NCBI GenBank assembly: GCA_900315675.1
Contig: OMZY01000001.1
Coordinates: forward strand, 62,001 to 126,000
Direction: 5' to 3'
DNA: 64,000 bases
Source of the DNA: an uncultured Eubacteriales bacterium
Lineage (GTDB): Bacteria; Bacillota; Clostridia; Christensenellales; Aristaeellaceae
Of this stretch, positions 56,086-64,000 are shown piece after piece. Numbering within the stretch: position 1 is the stretch's first letter; each line of letters begins with the position of its first letter. The position numbers were made by a program, and so were the translations under genes. A model generated the notes under the pieces. The model saw only the letters and a program-made list of their open reading frames with translations, did not search any database and was not told the origin of the DNA.

Positions 56086-57393
56086 ATGAAGATAAAAAGA
56101 TTATTTTGTTTGCTGTCCGTTCTGACGCTGCTTTCAGCCAGCCTGCCTGTAATCGGGGAGGAAGAGGAAGAACAGTGGGTGGACCTGGATGAAGGAACGG
56201 TAACTGAAACCGCCGAAGAATCCGCTGAAGATTCTGCTGAGGATAACGAAACGGTGTTTACTCCCTCCTACGGGAGCGCATACCGGGAGGATATCGGATC
56301 CGCTTACTGGACAACGCCCATGGATATCAGCAATGAACAGGCTGTATGGGACATGCTCATGGAGCCGATCACCGTGGTGGACCTGGGGAAAATGAAGGGG
56401 AAGAGCCGTTCCCAGCTGACTAAAGTACAGACATACCTGTACCGGGAACCGGATGAAAAATCCAAAATCATCGGGGAAGTATCCAATCTGTCCCAGGGCG
56501 TCCGGGTGATTGAAAACCTGGACAACGGATGGTCCCTGGTGGAGTGCTATTCCAGCTCTTTTTTCTCCAAACCCGCGACGAAAACAAAAGCCTGGAATAT
56601 GCTTGTGAGCGGCTATATGCCCACAAAGTACCTGAAACAGGTTCAGCCTACAACACGGCTGGCGCTGGTGGTGGATAAGCTGGCCCAGCGGCTGTATGTG
56701 TTCCAGGAGGGCAAGATGATCGCCACCCTCCTGTGTTCCACCGGCCTGGTACAGTGGAACGGCTCAAAGTATCAGCCGTATAACGAAACACGGTCCGGGG
56801 AATTCCTGCTGATTAACATGACCGGCCAGCTGACCAGCGACCGGCTGATCTGTTCCTACGCGATCCGGTTTAACGGCGGGGATGAGGTTCATGAAGTGCC
56901 TCATCAGGAGAACCGCGACGGATCCAACAACTACAAGAGCACGGAACCGAAGCTGGGGACCAAATGCAGCCACGGCTGCATCCGCGTCCAGCGGCTGAAA
57001 ACGCCTGAAGGCATCAACATGGCCTGGATCTACAACCTGGTCAACTCAGAAAATCTTTGCGGAAAGGTGAAGGTCGTGATCTGGGAAGACTGGCAGGGAC
57101 GGCAGCTGCCGGAACCGGACCCGGATACCCAGCTGTATTACAATCCGGACGGCGGATCCTATTACCATCGGGAAGATCACTGCACCAATGGCAAGGGAAT
57201 CACATTTACGGCTTTTTCCTATTCGCAGCTGGATGAGGAACCCTACAGCAAACTGGAACCCTGTCCGAACTGCGTGCCTGAACGACGCCTGAAGGATATT
57301 CGTGAAGTCAATGAAGTGTACGCGGAAGGCGGAGACCATGAGGAGCTTTTAAACTCCCTGCGTCAGGATTACCGGGATTATCTGGAAGAGTAA
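56086..57393 (+). CDS. Secreted L,D-transpeptidase (YkuD domain) with SH3-like region
   Basis: 435 aa. Residues 1-24 are a signal peptide. A Glu/Asp-rich segment (about 25-60) and an SH3-like cell-wall-binding stretch (about 105-185, KVQTYLYREPDEKSKIIGEVSNLSQGVRVIENLDNGWSLVE) precede the YkuD catalytic domain (about 190-340). There RLALVVDKLAQRLYVFQEGK and the motif SHGCIRV give His296 and Cys298, the nucleophile. The C-terminal part has a repeated CPNC and HREDHC, possibly metal-binding. It cross-links or anchors peptidoglycan stems as a penicillin-insensitive transpeptidase. AAAGGAG precedes the ATG. Confidence 0.9.
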   Translation: MKIKRLFCLLSVLTLLSASLPVIGEEEEEQWVDLDEGTVTETAEESAEDSAEDNETVFTPSYGSAYREDIGSAYWTTPMDISNEQAVWDMLMEPITVVDLGKMKGKSRSQLTKVQTYLYREPDEKSKIIGEVSNLSQGVRVIENLDNGWSLVECYSSSFFSKPATKTKAWNMLVSGYMPTKYLKQVQPTTRLALVVDKLAQRLYVFQEGKMIATLLCSTGLVQWNGSKYQPYNETRSGEFLLINMTGQLTSDRLICSYAIRFNGGDEVHEVPHQENRDGSNNYKSTEPKLGTKCSHGCIRVQRLKTPEGINMAWIYNLVNSENLCGKVKVVIWEDWQGRQLPEPDPDTQLYYNPDGGSYYHREDHCTNGKGITFTAFSYSQLDEEPYSKLEPCPNCVPERRLKDIREVNEVYAEGGDHEELLNSLRQDYRDYLEE

Positions 57394-57432
57394 GAAAGCA
57401 TATAACCGGAAAGGACGGAGCGTCAGATTACC

Positions 57433-58482
57433 ATGGGAGATATTGCTATCACAGGGCTCATGTCCGTTTTCTGGTGGGGATTGTTCTTTCTGTATTTCAG
57501 AAAGGACCGAAGCAGATACAGAAACTGCTATCTGCTTGCCATCGCGCTGGCGTCGCTTTTTCTGTTTGTGCTGAGCGCCGGAGGGGAATATGTGCGGACC
57601 GTGGCGTTATACCTGATATATGCTGTGCTTTTCGGTCTGCTGGTTGTGCCTGTGTTTTTTATATACAACGGAATCCTGATGATTATCCGGGAGGGACGGC
57701 ATCCCGCCCAGTTGCTTTCGCTGTGCCTGGGGATTGTTATCCTGCTGTGTGAAGTGTTCATTTTCGCAAGGATTACAGGAGTTTATCAGAGCGGCACAAG
57801 CCTGGAGGATCAGATCAGAAGCAGTACAGCGCTGCAGGCTGCGGAAATCCTGTTCTGCATTTCGGTAATGTACGGGGCAGGATCCTTTTATGTATTCATG
57901 CTGTATACGCTGTTCCTGCAGATTATACCGATCAAAAAGGATTTTGATTATGTGATTATCCACGGCTCCGGCCTGCTGGACGGCAACCGGGTTCCCAAAC
58001 TGCTGCAGGACCGCCTGGACAAGGCGATTGAAGTTTACCGGAAGGATCCGACGCCGCCGACCCTGATTCCGTCCGGCGGACAGGGAGAGGATGAAAGCAT
58101 TCCGGAAGCGGAAGCAATGAGGCAATACCTGGTTTCCAAAGGAATTCCGGAAAGGGATATTATTCCGGAAACAGACTCCCGGACAACTCAGGAGAACATA
58201 GAATTCTCAAAGAAAATACTGGATCAGATGGATGACCGGAAGTATACGGCTCTTGTGACGAGCAACTATCATGTATACCGGGCACTGAGATACTGCAAGA
58301 AGGCGGGACTGAAATGCACAGGCATCGGAAGCCATGTGGCGCTCTATTTCTGGCCCAGTGCGCTGATCCGTGAATTTATCGCGATACATGCCGAGAAAAA
58401 GCATGCGGTGCTGTTTATTGCAGGATGGCTGGTATGCATCTCACCAATGCTTCTTGTGCTGATCGGAGAGCTGTTCGGCTGA
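57433..58482 (+). CDS. YdcF/SanA-like (DUF218) membrane protein
   Basis: 349 aa. The N-terminal half has four or five hydrophobic segments (about 7-23, 33-47, 55-85, 94-115 and 133-165). A DUF218 domain spans about 175-325 (DYVIIHGSGLLDGNRVPKLLQDRLDKAIEVYR, PSGGQGEDESIPEAEAMRQYLVSKGIPERDIIPETDSRTTQENIEFSKKI, TALVTSNYHVYRAL). DUF218 proteins such as SanA and YdcF are linked to cell-envelope integrity in other bacteria; the reaction is not certain. The RBS is poor (GGAC 21 bases upstream). It lies 39 bases after the transpeptidase, suggesting a shared envelope role. Confidence 0.82.
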   Translation: MGDIAITGLMSVFWWGLFFLYFRKDRSRYRNCYLLAIALASLFLFVLSAGGEYVRTVALYLIYAVLFGLLVVPVFFIYNGILMIIREGRHPAQLLSLCLGIVILLCEVFIFARITGVYQSGTSLEDQIRSSTALQAAEILFCISVMYGAGSFYVFMLYTLFLQIIPIKKDFDYVIIHGSGLLDGNRVPKLLQDRLDKAIEVYRKDPTPPTLIPSGGQGEDESIPEAEAMRQYLVSKGIPERDIIPETDSRTTQENIEFSKKILDQMDDRKYTALVTSNYHVYRALRYCKKAGLKCTGIGSHVALYFWPSALIREFIAIHAEKKHAVLFIAGWLVCISPMLLVLIGELFG

Positions 58483-58618
58483 ATTAGCCCGACGGTATAC
58501 TGTTTTGCGCAGACGGCGGGTTGACAGGGCGTTTCCGGGGTGATAAGTTCTGTTGCATCATCGGTTTATGCCGGAATCAAACGCAGGGGCGGGGGAACCG
58601 CCGGAAAGCTGGAAACGC

Positions 58619-59314
58619 ATGAAAAAGATCGGACTGGTGGGCGGGACGGGTCCCGAATCCACACTGATGTACTACAAAGAACTGAATACGCGGATTGACC
58701 GGATGACAGACGGCAGAGCCATGCCGGATGTTGCCATTGAGAGCGTCAATTTCCGCCGGGCATGGGAATATGTTGAGCGGGGGCAGTATGATCTGCTGGC
58801 AGATTATCTGGCCGAAAAGGTGAACAGCCTGACAGCGGGCGGCGCTGAAATTGTTTCGCTGACCGCCGGTACGATGCATATTGTGCTGGACAAAATCCGG
58901 GAACAGACAAAGACGGAACTGGTCAGTATTCCACGGGCGGTATGCCGGGAGGCAATGAAAAACGGATATCATAAGATCGGCCTGCTGGGTACCATCTTTA
59001 CCATGGAACAGGATTATATGAAAGCCGATTTCCGGGAGGCCGGCATTGAGGTTGTGATTCCGGACAAAGCAGACCGGGAGCTGGTGGCCCGACGGATCCT
59101 GGAAGAACTTGAAAACGGGATTGTGAAGGAAACCACCCTGAAGGAATTCCAGGAGATTATCCGGAAAATGAAGGATCTGGACGGAATTGAGGCGGTTGTG
59201 CTCGGATGCACAGAGCTGCCGATGATCCTGAACCGGGACAACTGCCCGGTGCCCTGCCTGGACAGCGTGGACATCCATATCAATGAACTGATTGAAAGAG
59301 CCGCCGCAGACTGA
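58619..59314 (+). CDS. Aspartate/glutamate racemase-family protein
   Basis: 231 aa. It opens MKKIGLVGGTGPESTLMYYKELN, the family signature. Normal racemases use two cysteines. The C-terminal one is present (VVLGCTELPMIL), but the first-half loop reads SLTAGTMHIV where CNTxH or ANTPH is usual, so the N-side catalytic Cys is absent. It may act on another amino acid or as a nonracemising relative. ATG 58619 is chosen because the family sequence begins there; the upstream TTG frame adds 22 unrelated residues. No strong RBS. It is followed 24 bases later by the phosphatase gene. Confidence 0.87.
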   Translation: MKKIGLVGGTGPESTLMYYKELNTRIDRMTDGRAMPDVAIESVNFRRAWEYVERGQYDLLADYLAEKVNSLTAGGAEIVSLTAGTMHIVLDKIREQTKTELVSIPRAVCREAMKNGYHKIGLLGTIFTMEQDYMKADFREAGIEVVIPDKADRELVARRILEELENGIVKETTLKEFQEIIRKMKDLDGIEAVVLGCTELPMILNRDNCPVPCLDSVDIHINELIERAAAD

Positions 59315-59338
59315 GGCCTGAAGGGACGGGAACCAGAA

Positions 59339-59866
59339 ATGATTTACTTTGTAAGGCACGGGGAAACCGTGTGGAACGTGGAAAACAAAATCTGTGGCAT
59401 TACAGACAGCCCGCTGACCGAAAAGGGACACCGGCAGGCAGCGGAAACGGGAGAGAAAATCCGGGAAAAGGGGATACAGGCGGATCTGATCCTGTACTCC
59501 CCTTTATCCAGAGCAAAAGATACAGCCAGTCATATCGCCGATATAACAGGCATTCCGATGCAGGAGGAACCGCGGCTGATTGAACAGTGTTTCGGGAAAT
59601 ATGAATCCACGCCCCGGAACAGCGAGGAATTCCGGAATGCAAAAAAGCAGTTCCTGAACCGCTATGAGGGCGGGGAATCCATGTTCCGGCTGGCTCAGCG
59701 GATCTATAACCTGCTGGATGACCTGAAAAAGGACGGAAGGAATTTTATCCTGGTGGCTCATAATGGCATTGCCCGGGTTGTGGAATCCTATTTCCGTGAA
59801 ATGACAAACGATGAATATGCGGCTTTCGGATTGCAGAACGGGGAAATCAGGGAATACCGGTTCTGA
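59339..59866 (+). CDS. Histidine phosphatase (phosphoglycerate-mutase-like)
   Basis: 175 aa. The motif YFVRHGETVWN holds the phosphorylated His. SPLSRAKDTASHIADITG provides the second arginine, EQCFGKYES the catalytic Glu region, and FILVAHNGIARVVESYF the second His. Members dephosphorylate diverse sugars, cobalamin intermediates or proteins; the short length and lack of cobalamin genes suggest a general phosphatase. GGGACGGGAACC precedes the ATG. It is in the same orientation as the racemase gene and probably cotranscribed. Confidence 0.93.
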   Translation: MIYFVRHGETVWNVENKICGITDSPLTEKGHRQAAETGEKIREKGIQADLILYSPLSRAKDTASHIADITGIPMQEEPRLIEQCFGKYESTPRNSEEFRNAKKQFLNRYEGGESMFRLAQRIYNLLDDLKKDGRNFILVAHNGIARVVESYFREMTNDEYAAFGLQNGEIREYRF

Positions 59867-59906
59867 GACCGGCCAGCATGCGTGAAATCAACGGATGGTG
59901 AATATC

Positions 59907-60308
59907 ATGGAGATCAGAGAATATACAGGCTATCAGGAAGACGAAATTATCGGTCTGTATTCCGCAGTCGGCTGGAAAGCCTATACCGAAAATCCGGAAT
60001 CGCTGCGGAAAGGATATCAGCAATCGCTGCTGATTCTGGGCGCGTATGAGGGGAAACGGCTGACAGGAATTATACGCGTGGTCGGAGACGGGGAAACAAT
60101 TGTGTTTGTACAGGATATTCTGGTCCATCCGGAATACAGGCATAAAGGCATCGGCACAGCCTTGCTCAAGGCAATCCTGACCCGGTACAGCCATGTGCGG
60201 CAGATTGAACTGGTGACGGACAGCCGACCTGAAACCATTACCTTTTATGAATCCAACGGCCTCAGGAAGCTGTCGGACATCGGCTGTACAGGGTTTATGA
60301 AAATCTGA
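59907..60308 (+). CDS. GNAT-family N-acetyltransferase
   Basis: 133 aa. Motif A is VQDILVHPEYRHKGIGTALLKAIL (acetyl-CoA loop RHKGIG), followed by IELVTDSRPETITFYESNGL and a terminal SDIGCTGFMKI. It resembles the YjdJ/ElaA or tRNA-unrelated small GNAT group, but the acceptor is unknown. ATG 59907 (MEIREYTGY) is preferred over ATG 59895 since GGTG precedes it, although the signal is weak. It lies 40 bases after the phosphatase gene. Confidence 0.88.
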   Translation: MEIREYTGYQEDEIIGLYSAVGWKAYTENPESLRKGYQQSLLILGAYEGKRLTGIIRVVGDGETIVFVQDILVHPEYRHKGIGTALLKAILTRYSHVRQIELVTDSRPETITFYESNGLRKLSDIGCTGFMKI

Positions 60309-60333
60309 ACAAATAAAGGATAGGTTGGGGATT

Positions 60334-61074
60334 ATGAAAGATCTGGCATATTTTCTGGAAGAAATCGCGGCAAACGGACATGTGGCACTGAACGTGATGC
60401 AATATGACGGATGGCTGCTGCGCTTTTCCGGAGGATTTACCGGAAGGGCAAATTCCATCAGCGTAATCTATCCGTCCCGGAAGGAAATGGCGGAGAAGGT
60501 GGAATACTGCGAGAAATGTTATGCGAAGCAGGGGCTGCCCACTCTTTTCAAACTGACAGAATACGATACGGAGCTGTCTGACTACCTGAAAAAGCGGGGA
60601 TATGAGGTGGTCACGCCCACAGATGTGATGATCCTGGATCTGGAAGAGAACGGTCCGGAGGCAGACGTGAGTGAATGCGTTTTCGCAGAGAAACCGCAGG
60701 AGTGGCTGCAGCCTTATTTTGATTTTGAAAAGCAAACGGATCCCGTGAAACAGGATTTGTTCCGCCGGATACAGGAAAGGGTGCTGGTGGATACAGTCTA
60801 TTGTACGGTAACGGAAAACGGGAAACCCGCCGCCTGTGCTTCAACTGCGTCAGAACAGGGCTATGCTTTGCTGCACAATGTGGTTGTGGATCCGGAACAG
60901 CGGGGGAAAGGACTGGGAGAAAAGCTCTGCAGGGCGATCCTGGCAAAGGCAAAGGAAGACGGCGCACGGTATGCGTACCTGCAGGTTGTGCAGGGAAACA
61001 ACATTGCGCTGAACCTGTATCATAAGCTGGGATTTAAAAAAGTGTATACGTACTGGTACATGAAAAAGAACTGA
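60334..61074 (+). CDS. GNAT acetyltransferase with an extra N-terminal domain
   Basis: 246 aa, about 100 longer than a single GNAT. Residues 1-120 form a degenerate GNAT-like N-terminal half (LNVMQYDGWLLRFSGGFTGRANSISVIYP, YCEKCYAKQGLPTLFKLTEYDTELSDYLKKRGYEVVTPTDVMILDL). Residues 125-246 form the active half with motif A LLHNVVVDPEQRGKGLGEKLCRAILAKA and VVQGNNIALNLYHKLGFKKVYTYWYMKK. The ending resembles RimI-type enzymes. Acceptor unknown. ATG 60334 lies 25 bases after the previous gene, with GGGG as RBS. Confidence 0.9.
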   Translation: MKDLAYFLEEIAANGHVALNVMQYDGWLLRFSGGFTGRANSISVIYPSRKEMAEKVEYCEKCYAKQGLPTLFKLTEYDTELSDYLKKRGYEVVTPTDVMILDLEENGPEADVSECVFAEKPQEWLQPYFDFEKQTDPVKQDLFRRIQERVLVDTVYCTVTENGKPAACASTASEQGYALLHNVVVDPEQRGKGLGEKLCRAILAKAKEDGARYAYLQVVQGNNIALNLYHKLGFKKVYTYWYMKKN

Positions 61075-61113
61075 AGGATCAGGGACTGAAAGATCTCTGA
61101 CAGAGGAAACAAA

Positions 61114-62004
61114 ATGGGCGTATATATCCGGAAAACAGACGAGATGCCCGGGATGAGGGAGGCTCTTCAGAAGCTGGCAGGAATCAGCGAGTTTGAAGCG
61201 TACCGTTTCTTTGATGATTTCGCAGGCTTCCACAAAGAATACGATGCGTATAAGGTTATTCATCCGGAAGGAACGCTCATCCTGAAAAAGACGGATGATT
61301 CGCGGCAGGCTGAAACAGAACAAAAGATTTACCGGATGTGCCAGGGACTGTGTGTTCCGCACTTTTACGGATCCTCCGACGGATACATGCTGACGGAATA
61401 TATTGACGGAACTGATCTGAAGAGTCCGTCAAACGCAGGAATACGGGCAGCCGGGATATCCCTGGCGGAGATTATGAACGCTTTTCCGCCCGGACGGGAT
61501 TATGACAGATCCGACAGTGAAAGAGACCTGGCTTACAAGATGAAACAAACTGAATATCTCTGCCAGGAACCTCTTTTACTGCGGGCTTACGGGCTGCTTC
61601 TGGAAAGACTCGGCAGTATTCCTCTTACTTTGGTAAACGGAGATCTTGTGCCGATCAACTGCATCTATACCGGGAAAAAGGTTTATCTCATAGACTGGGA
61701 ATACGGAGGGTTTTATCCGTACTCGTATGATATTGCCCGCTTTATGGCTCATTCCGGTGAAACCGGTAAGGAAACATACAGGCTCAGCGCAGAACAGAAA
61801 CAATTGTTTGTTCAGACGATCTATGATAATCTGAACGAAAAGCCGGACAGGAACATGTTTGAACGGGATATCAGGCTTGCTGTACTGCATGAATATGCTG
61901 TGATCCTGAGAGATTACCTGAAAGACCCGGAAAAACCGAGAGATGAAGTTTTCGGGATGTATTATGAGAAAGCTTCCGAACTGGCCCGGGAGCTGTTACA
62001 ATAA
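61114..62004 (+). CDS. APH/choline-kinase-like phosphotransferase
   Basis: 296 aa. Protein-kinase-like fold of the aminoglycoside phosphotransferase / choline kinase family. The catalytic loop reads VNGDLVPINCIY; the usual His of HGDLxxxN is Asn, while Asp and Asn are kept. It is followed by the metal Asp in LIDWEYGGFYPYSYDIARF. The middle of the protein has a variable substrate cap. The substrate could be choline, an amino sugar or a drug; nothing nearby decides. GAGGAAAC precedes the ATG. It lies 39 bases after the GNAT gene, in the same direction. Confidence 0.85.
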   Translation: MGVYIRKTDEMPGMREALQKLAGISEFEAYRFFDDFAGFHKEYDAYKVIHPEGTLILKKTDDSRQAETEQKIYRMCQGLCVPHFYGSSDGYMLTEYIDGTDLKSPSNAGIRAAGISLAEIMNAFPPGRDYDRSDSERDLAYKMKQTEYLCQEPLLLRAYGLLLERLGSIPLTLVNGDLVPINCIYTGKKVYLIDWEYGGFYPYSYDIARFMAHSGETGKETYRLSAEQKQLFVQTIYDNLNEKPDRNMFERDIRLAVLHEYAVILRDYLKDPEKPRDEVFGMYYEKASELARELLQ

Positions 62005-62054
62005 TCGCATATAATCCGGAGATGATTTCATGAAACGAACGGAGGAAAAACCAT

Positions 62055-63098
62055 ATGATCTCCTTTGAAAGCGACTATATTGCCGGAGCGCATCCGGAGG
62101 TCCTCAAAAGACTGACCGAGACGAACATGGAATCCCTGCCGGGATACGGTTCGGATCCATACTGCGAGAGCGCCAAAAGAAAAATACGCGAAAGCATCGG
62201 CATGCCGGAAGCGGAGGTCTATTTCCTGACGGGCGGAACACAGACCAACGCGGTGGTGATTTCCACCCTGCTGGCGGATTACGAGGGCGTGATTGCCGCG
62301 AAAACAGGCCATGTAAGCGTACACGAAGCAGGTGCCATTGAGTATACCGGCCATGAGGTGCTGGAAATACCGCAGAAAGACGGAAAGATCGCAGCAGAGA
62401 CGCTGAAAGAATATCTGAAGGTTTATTACGGTGATGAAAGCCATGAACATATGACTTTCCCGGGTATGGTATACATTTCCCATCCGACGGAATATGGTAC
62501 GCTGTACACGAAGACGGAACTGGAACACATAGCAGCAGTCTGCCGGGAGTATAAGATGCCGCTGTACCTTGACGGCGCAAGACTGGCATACGCCCTGATG
62601 AGTCATGATACCGATCTGACCCTTTCTGACATTGCCAGGCTGTGCGACGTGTTTTATATCGGCGGCACCAAAGTGGGCGCCCTGTGCGGAGAAGCGGTGG
62701 TATTCACCAAGGGGAATATGCCGAAACATTTCCTGACGTCTGTGAAGAAACGGGGTGCGCTGGTAGCCAAAGGACGACTCCTCGGCGTTCAGTTTGACGC
62801 ACTGTTTACGGATGATCTTTACTTCCGGATCGGGCGACACGCCATTGAGATGGCTGAGAAGATGAAAGGCATTTTCCGCAAATATGGAATACCGTTCTTC
62901 ATTCAATCACCGACCAATCAGCAGTTTGTCATCCTGGAGAACAGATGGATGAAAGAGATCGGACAGAAGGTGGCTTACAGCTTCTGGGAAAAACCGGACG
63001 ATGAACATACTGTAGTCCGTTTTGCGACGGGCTGGTCCACAACGGACGAAGATCTGCAGGCCCTGGATAAGGCACTCAGTGCAATTAACAATTCATAA
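62055..63098 (+). CDS. ltaE: Low-specificity L-threonine aldolase (beta-eliminating lyase family)
   Basis: 347 aa fold-type I PLP enzyme. It cleaves L-threonine or L-allo-threonine to glycine and acetaldehyde. Motifs: FESDYIAGAHPEVL, NMESLPGYGSDPYCESAKRKIRE, YFLTGGTQTN, the aromatic-stacking HVSVHEAGAIEYTGH, MVYISHPTEYGTLYT, YLDGARLAYAL (PLP Asp) and YIGGTKVGALCGEAVVF (PLP Lys). AACGGAGG lies 12 bases before ATG 62055. It has no obvious operon partner; the next gene starts 83 bases downstream. Confidence 0.93.
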   Translation: MISFESDYIAGAHPEVLKRLTETNMESLPGYGSDPYCESAKRKIRESIGMPEAEVYFLTGGTQTNAVVISTLLADYEGVIAAKTGHVSVHEAGAIEYTGHEVLEIPQKDGKIAAETLKEYLKVYYGDESHEHMTFPGMVYISHPTEYGTLYTKTELEHIAAVCREYKMPLYLDGARLAYALMSHDTDLTLSDIARLCDVFYIGGTKVGALCGEAVVFTKGNMPKHFLTSVKKRGALVAKGRLLGVQFDALFTDDLYFRIGRHAIEMAEKMKGIFRKYGIPFFIQSPTNQQFVILENRWMKEIGQKVAYSFWEKPDDEHTVVRFATGWSTTDEDLQALDKALSAINNS

Positions 63099-63181
63099 TG
63101 AACAATGATGAATCTGGAACTTCGATATCTGAAAAAAGATGATCAATGAATCGTTCCCTTTATCCGGAAAGGAGGAAATGA

Positions 63182-64000
63182 ATGATGTCTTACGAATTCA
63201 ACACGCTTGGTGATCTGCTGAGCAATCCGAAGATCCGGCCGGTAGCGCAGGACGCGATCCGGAGAAGAAACCTGAAGGAAGAAGAACTGTGGAATATGAC
63301 GCTGAGCCAGCTGAAGGAGGAACACTTCTTCTCCGGCGAAATCAGCAATGGTATCCGGCGCCTGTATGAGGCTGCGGACAGCGGGGACTGGTATTATCCG
63401 CTGTACAGTGAGAAAGAATGCGACGAGGATGAAGCCCGCAGGGGCGTCAGCCTGGTATGGTTCCCCTCGGCCGATCCGGAGGCGGATAACCGGCCTTTTA
63501 TGCTGGTTGTGCCCGGAGGCGGATTCGTGAATGTATGGAACCTGACGGAAGGCTGGCCGATTGCGGAACAGTTTAACCGCTGCGGATATCATGCCTTTAT
63601 CCTGACCTATCAGGTGGGCGAGGAAGCCGGAAACGGACTGCTGCAGAAAAATATGGAAGATTTTGCCCGGGCACTGCAACTGATCCGGGAGAAAAGAGAA
63701 CACTTCCATGTGCAGGCAGAACGATATATTACCTGCGGCTTTTCCGCGGGAGGATATCTGATCTGCCTGTGGAACACGAAGATGGGTTATCCGGCGTTTG
63801 AACTGCCCAGGCCGCAGGCCAGCTTCCCGGTTTATCCGGTGGTCAGCATGAAAAACGACGGCGAGGAAGCTGATCCGGGAGAGGCTCTGTGGCTGTTCGG
63901 ATGTCCCCATGAAGAGGCAATGCAGAAGGAATATGAAATTCCGGAACACACGGAAACATTCCCGCCCTGCGCGATTTTCCTTGCTGCCGGGGATGAACTG
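63182..64000 (+). CDS. Alpha/beta hydrolase, esterase-like (5' part)
   Basis: The open frame runs to the right edge (272 or 273 residues visible), so the C-terminus is missing. Tandem ATG codons (63182 and 63185) follow GGAAAGGAGG. The oxyanion segment is VVPGGGFVNVWN, a variant of HGGG, and the nucleophile elbow is GFSAGGYLICLW. The fold fits BD-FAE-like or acetyl-xylan-esterase-like enzymes. There is no signal peptide, so it is cytoplasmic. The catalytic His should lie beyond the window. Substrate unknown; a deacetylase of imported oligosaccharides is a reasonable guess given the glycosidases in this genome. Confidence 0.85.
   Translation, partial: MMSYEFNTLGDLLSNPKIRPVAQDAIRRRNLKEEELWNMTLSQLKEEHFFSGEISNGIRRLYEAADSGDWYYPLYSEKECDEDEARRGVSLVWFPSADPEADNRPFMLVVPGGGFVNVWNLTEGWPIAEQFNRCGYHAFILTYQVGEEAGNGLLQKNMEDFARALQLIREKREHFHVQAERYITCGFSAGGYLICLWNTKMGYPAFELPRPQASFPVYPVVSMKNDGEEADPGEALWLFGCPHEEAMQKEYEIPEHTETFPPCAIFLAAGDEL

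Noticed and set aside
44920..63100. AATTCATAATGAA motif occurring near 44921 and 63089
   Set aside because: Two short AT-rich copies directly after stop codons; they may be remnants of a common intergenic repeat but are too short here to define one.
1..64000. Mobile elements, prophage, integron, tRNA or rRNA genes, and CRISPR arrays
   Set aside because: No transposase, integrase, terminal inverted repeats or structural-RNA signatures were recognised in the sequence or in the translated frames.

Overview
The window reads as chromosomal DNA of a Gram-positive, probably gut- or rumen-associated Clostridia. The evidence is AGGAGG-type ribosome binding sites, TTGACA/TATAAT promoters, compact U-tailed terminators, a LysRS carrying a C-terminal tRNA-binding domain, an agr-type peptide quorum-sensing locus, a type-1 sugar ABC importer, and plant-glycan glycosidases (a permuted GH3 and a GH27). 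This lineage call is inference from gene content; there is no rRNA to confirm it. I found no tRNA, rRNA, transposase, integrase, phage gene or CRISPR array, so the region looks like ordinary chromosome with small accessory modules.

Layout. 0-5.5 kb: 3' part of uvrB, an overlapping chain of small membrane protein, membrane protein and metallophosphoesterase, a small EF-hand-like protein, then greA-lysS from a textbook promoter. 5.5-9.3 kb: sugar ABC importer (binding protein plus two permeases, no ATPase) behind a LacI-type operator. 9.4-16.5 kb: XRE regulator, secreted protein, GGDEF cyclase, MalY-type lyase, a LytTR-DUF3021 regulatory pair beside unassigned small ORFs, and pyruvate kinase. 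16.8-24.3 kb: methyltransferase, MATE exporter, two-domain PPK2, permuted GH3, GNAT, YqxD/YaiI protein. 24.4-32.2 kb: an ECF-like sigma factor with a very long C-terminal extension, a 35-aa membrane peptide in its own transcription unit, methyltransferases, phosphoesterase, secreted esterase, HAD phosphatase and a secreted thioredoxin-like protein.

32.3-38 kb: AmmeMemoRadiSam pair (radical SAM plus Memo-AMMECR1 fusion), CDF metal transporter, GNAT, pyridoxamine-oxidase-like protein and a small secreted Cys/His-rich protein. 38.3-49 kb: GH27 alpha-galactosidase, Ala/Gly-rich secreted protein, pepT, several small proteins, a secreted FMN/FAD reductase and D-lactate dehydrogenase. 49-52.3 kb (minus strand): a complete agrA-agrC-agrB-agrD locus ending in a second small secreted Cys/His-rich protein. 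52.7-64 kb: Na/Pi-type transporter, LacI regulator, L,D-transpeptidase, YdcF-like protein, racemase, histidine phosphatase, two GNATs, an APH-like kinase, threonine aldolase and the start of an esterase.

The most unusual signal is the pair of small secreted proteins at 37.6 and 49.0 kb. They share an almost invariant Cys/His spacing, and one of them is the last gene of the agr locus, so it may be made or controlled with the autoinducer. Other points worth attention are the LytTR-DUF3021 pair with divergent peptide-sized ORFs, the sigma-factor fusion, a near-identical LacI-type operator in front of both the sugar importer and a LacI gene 49 kb away, and an orphan terminator suggesting a small RNA near 38 kb.
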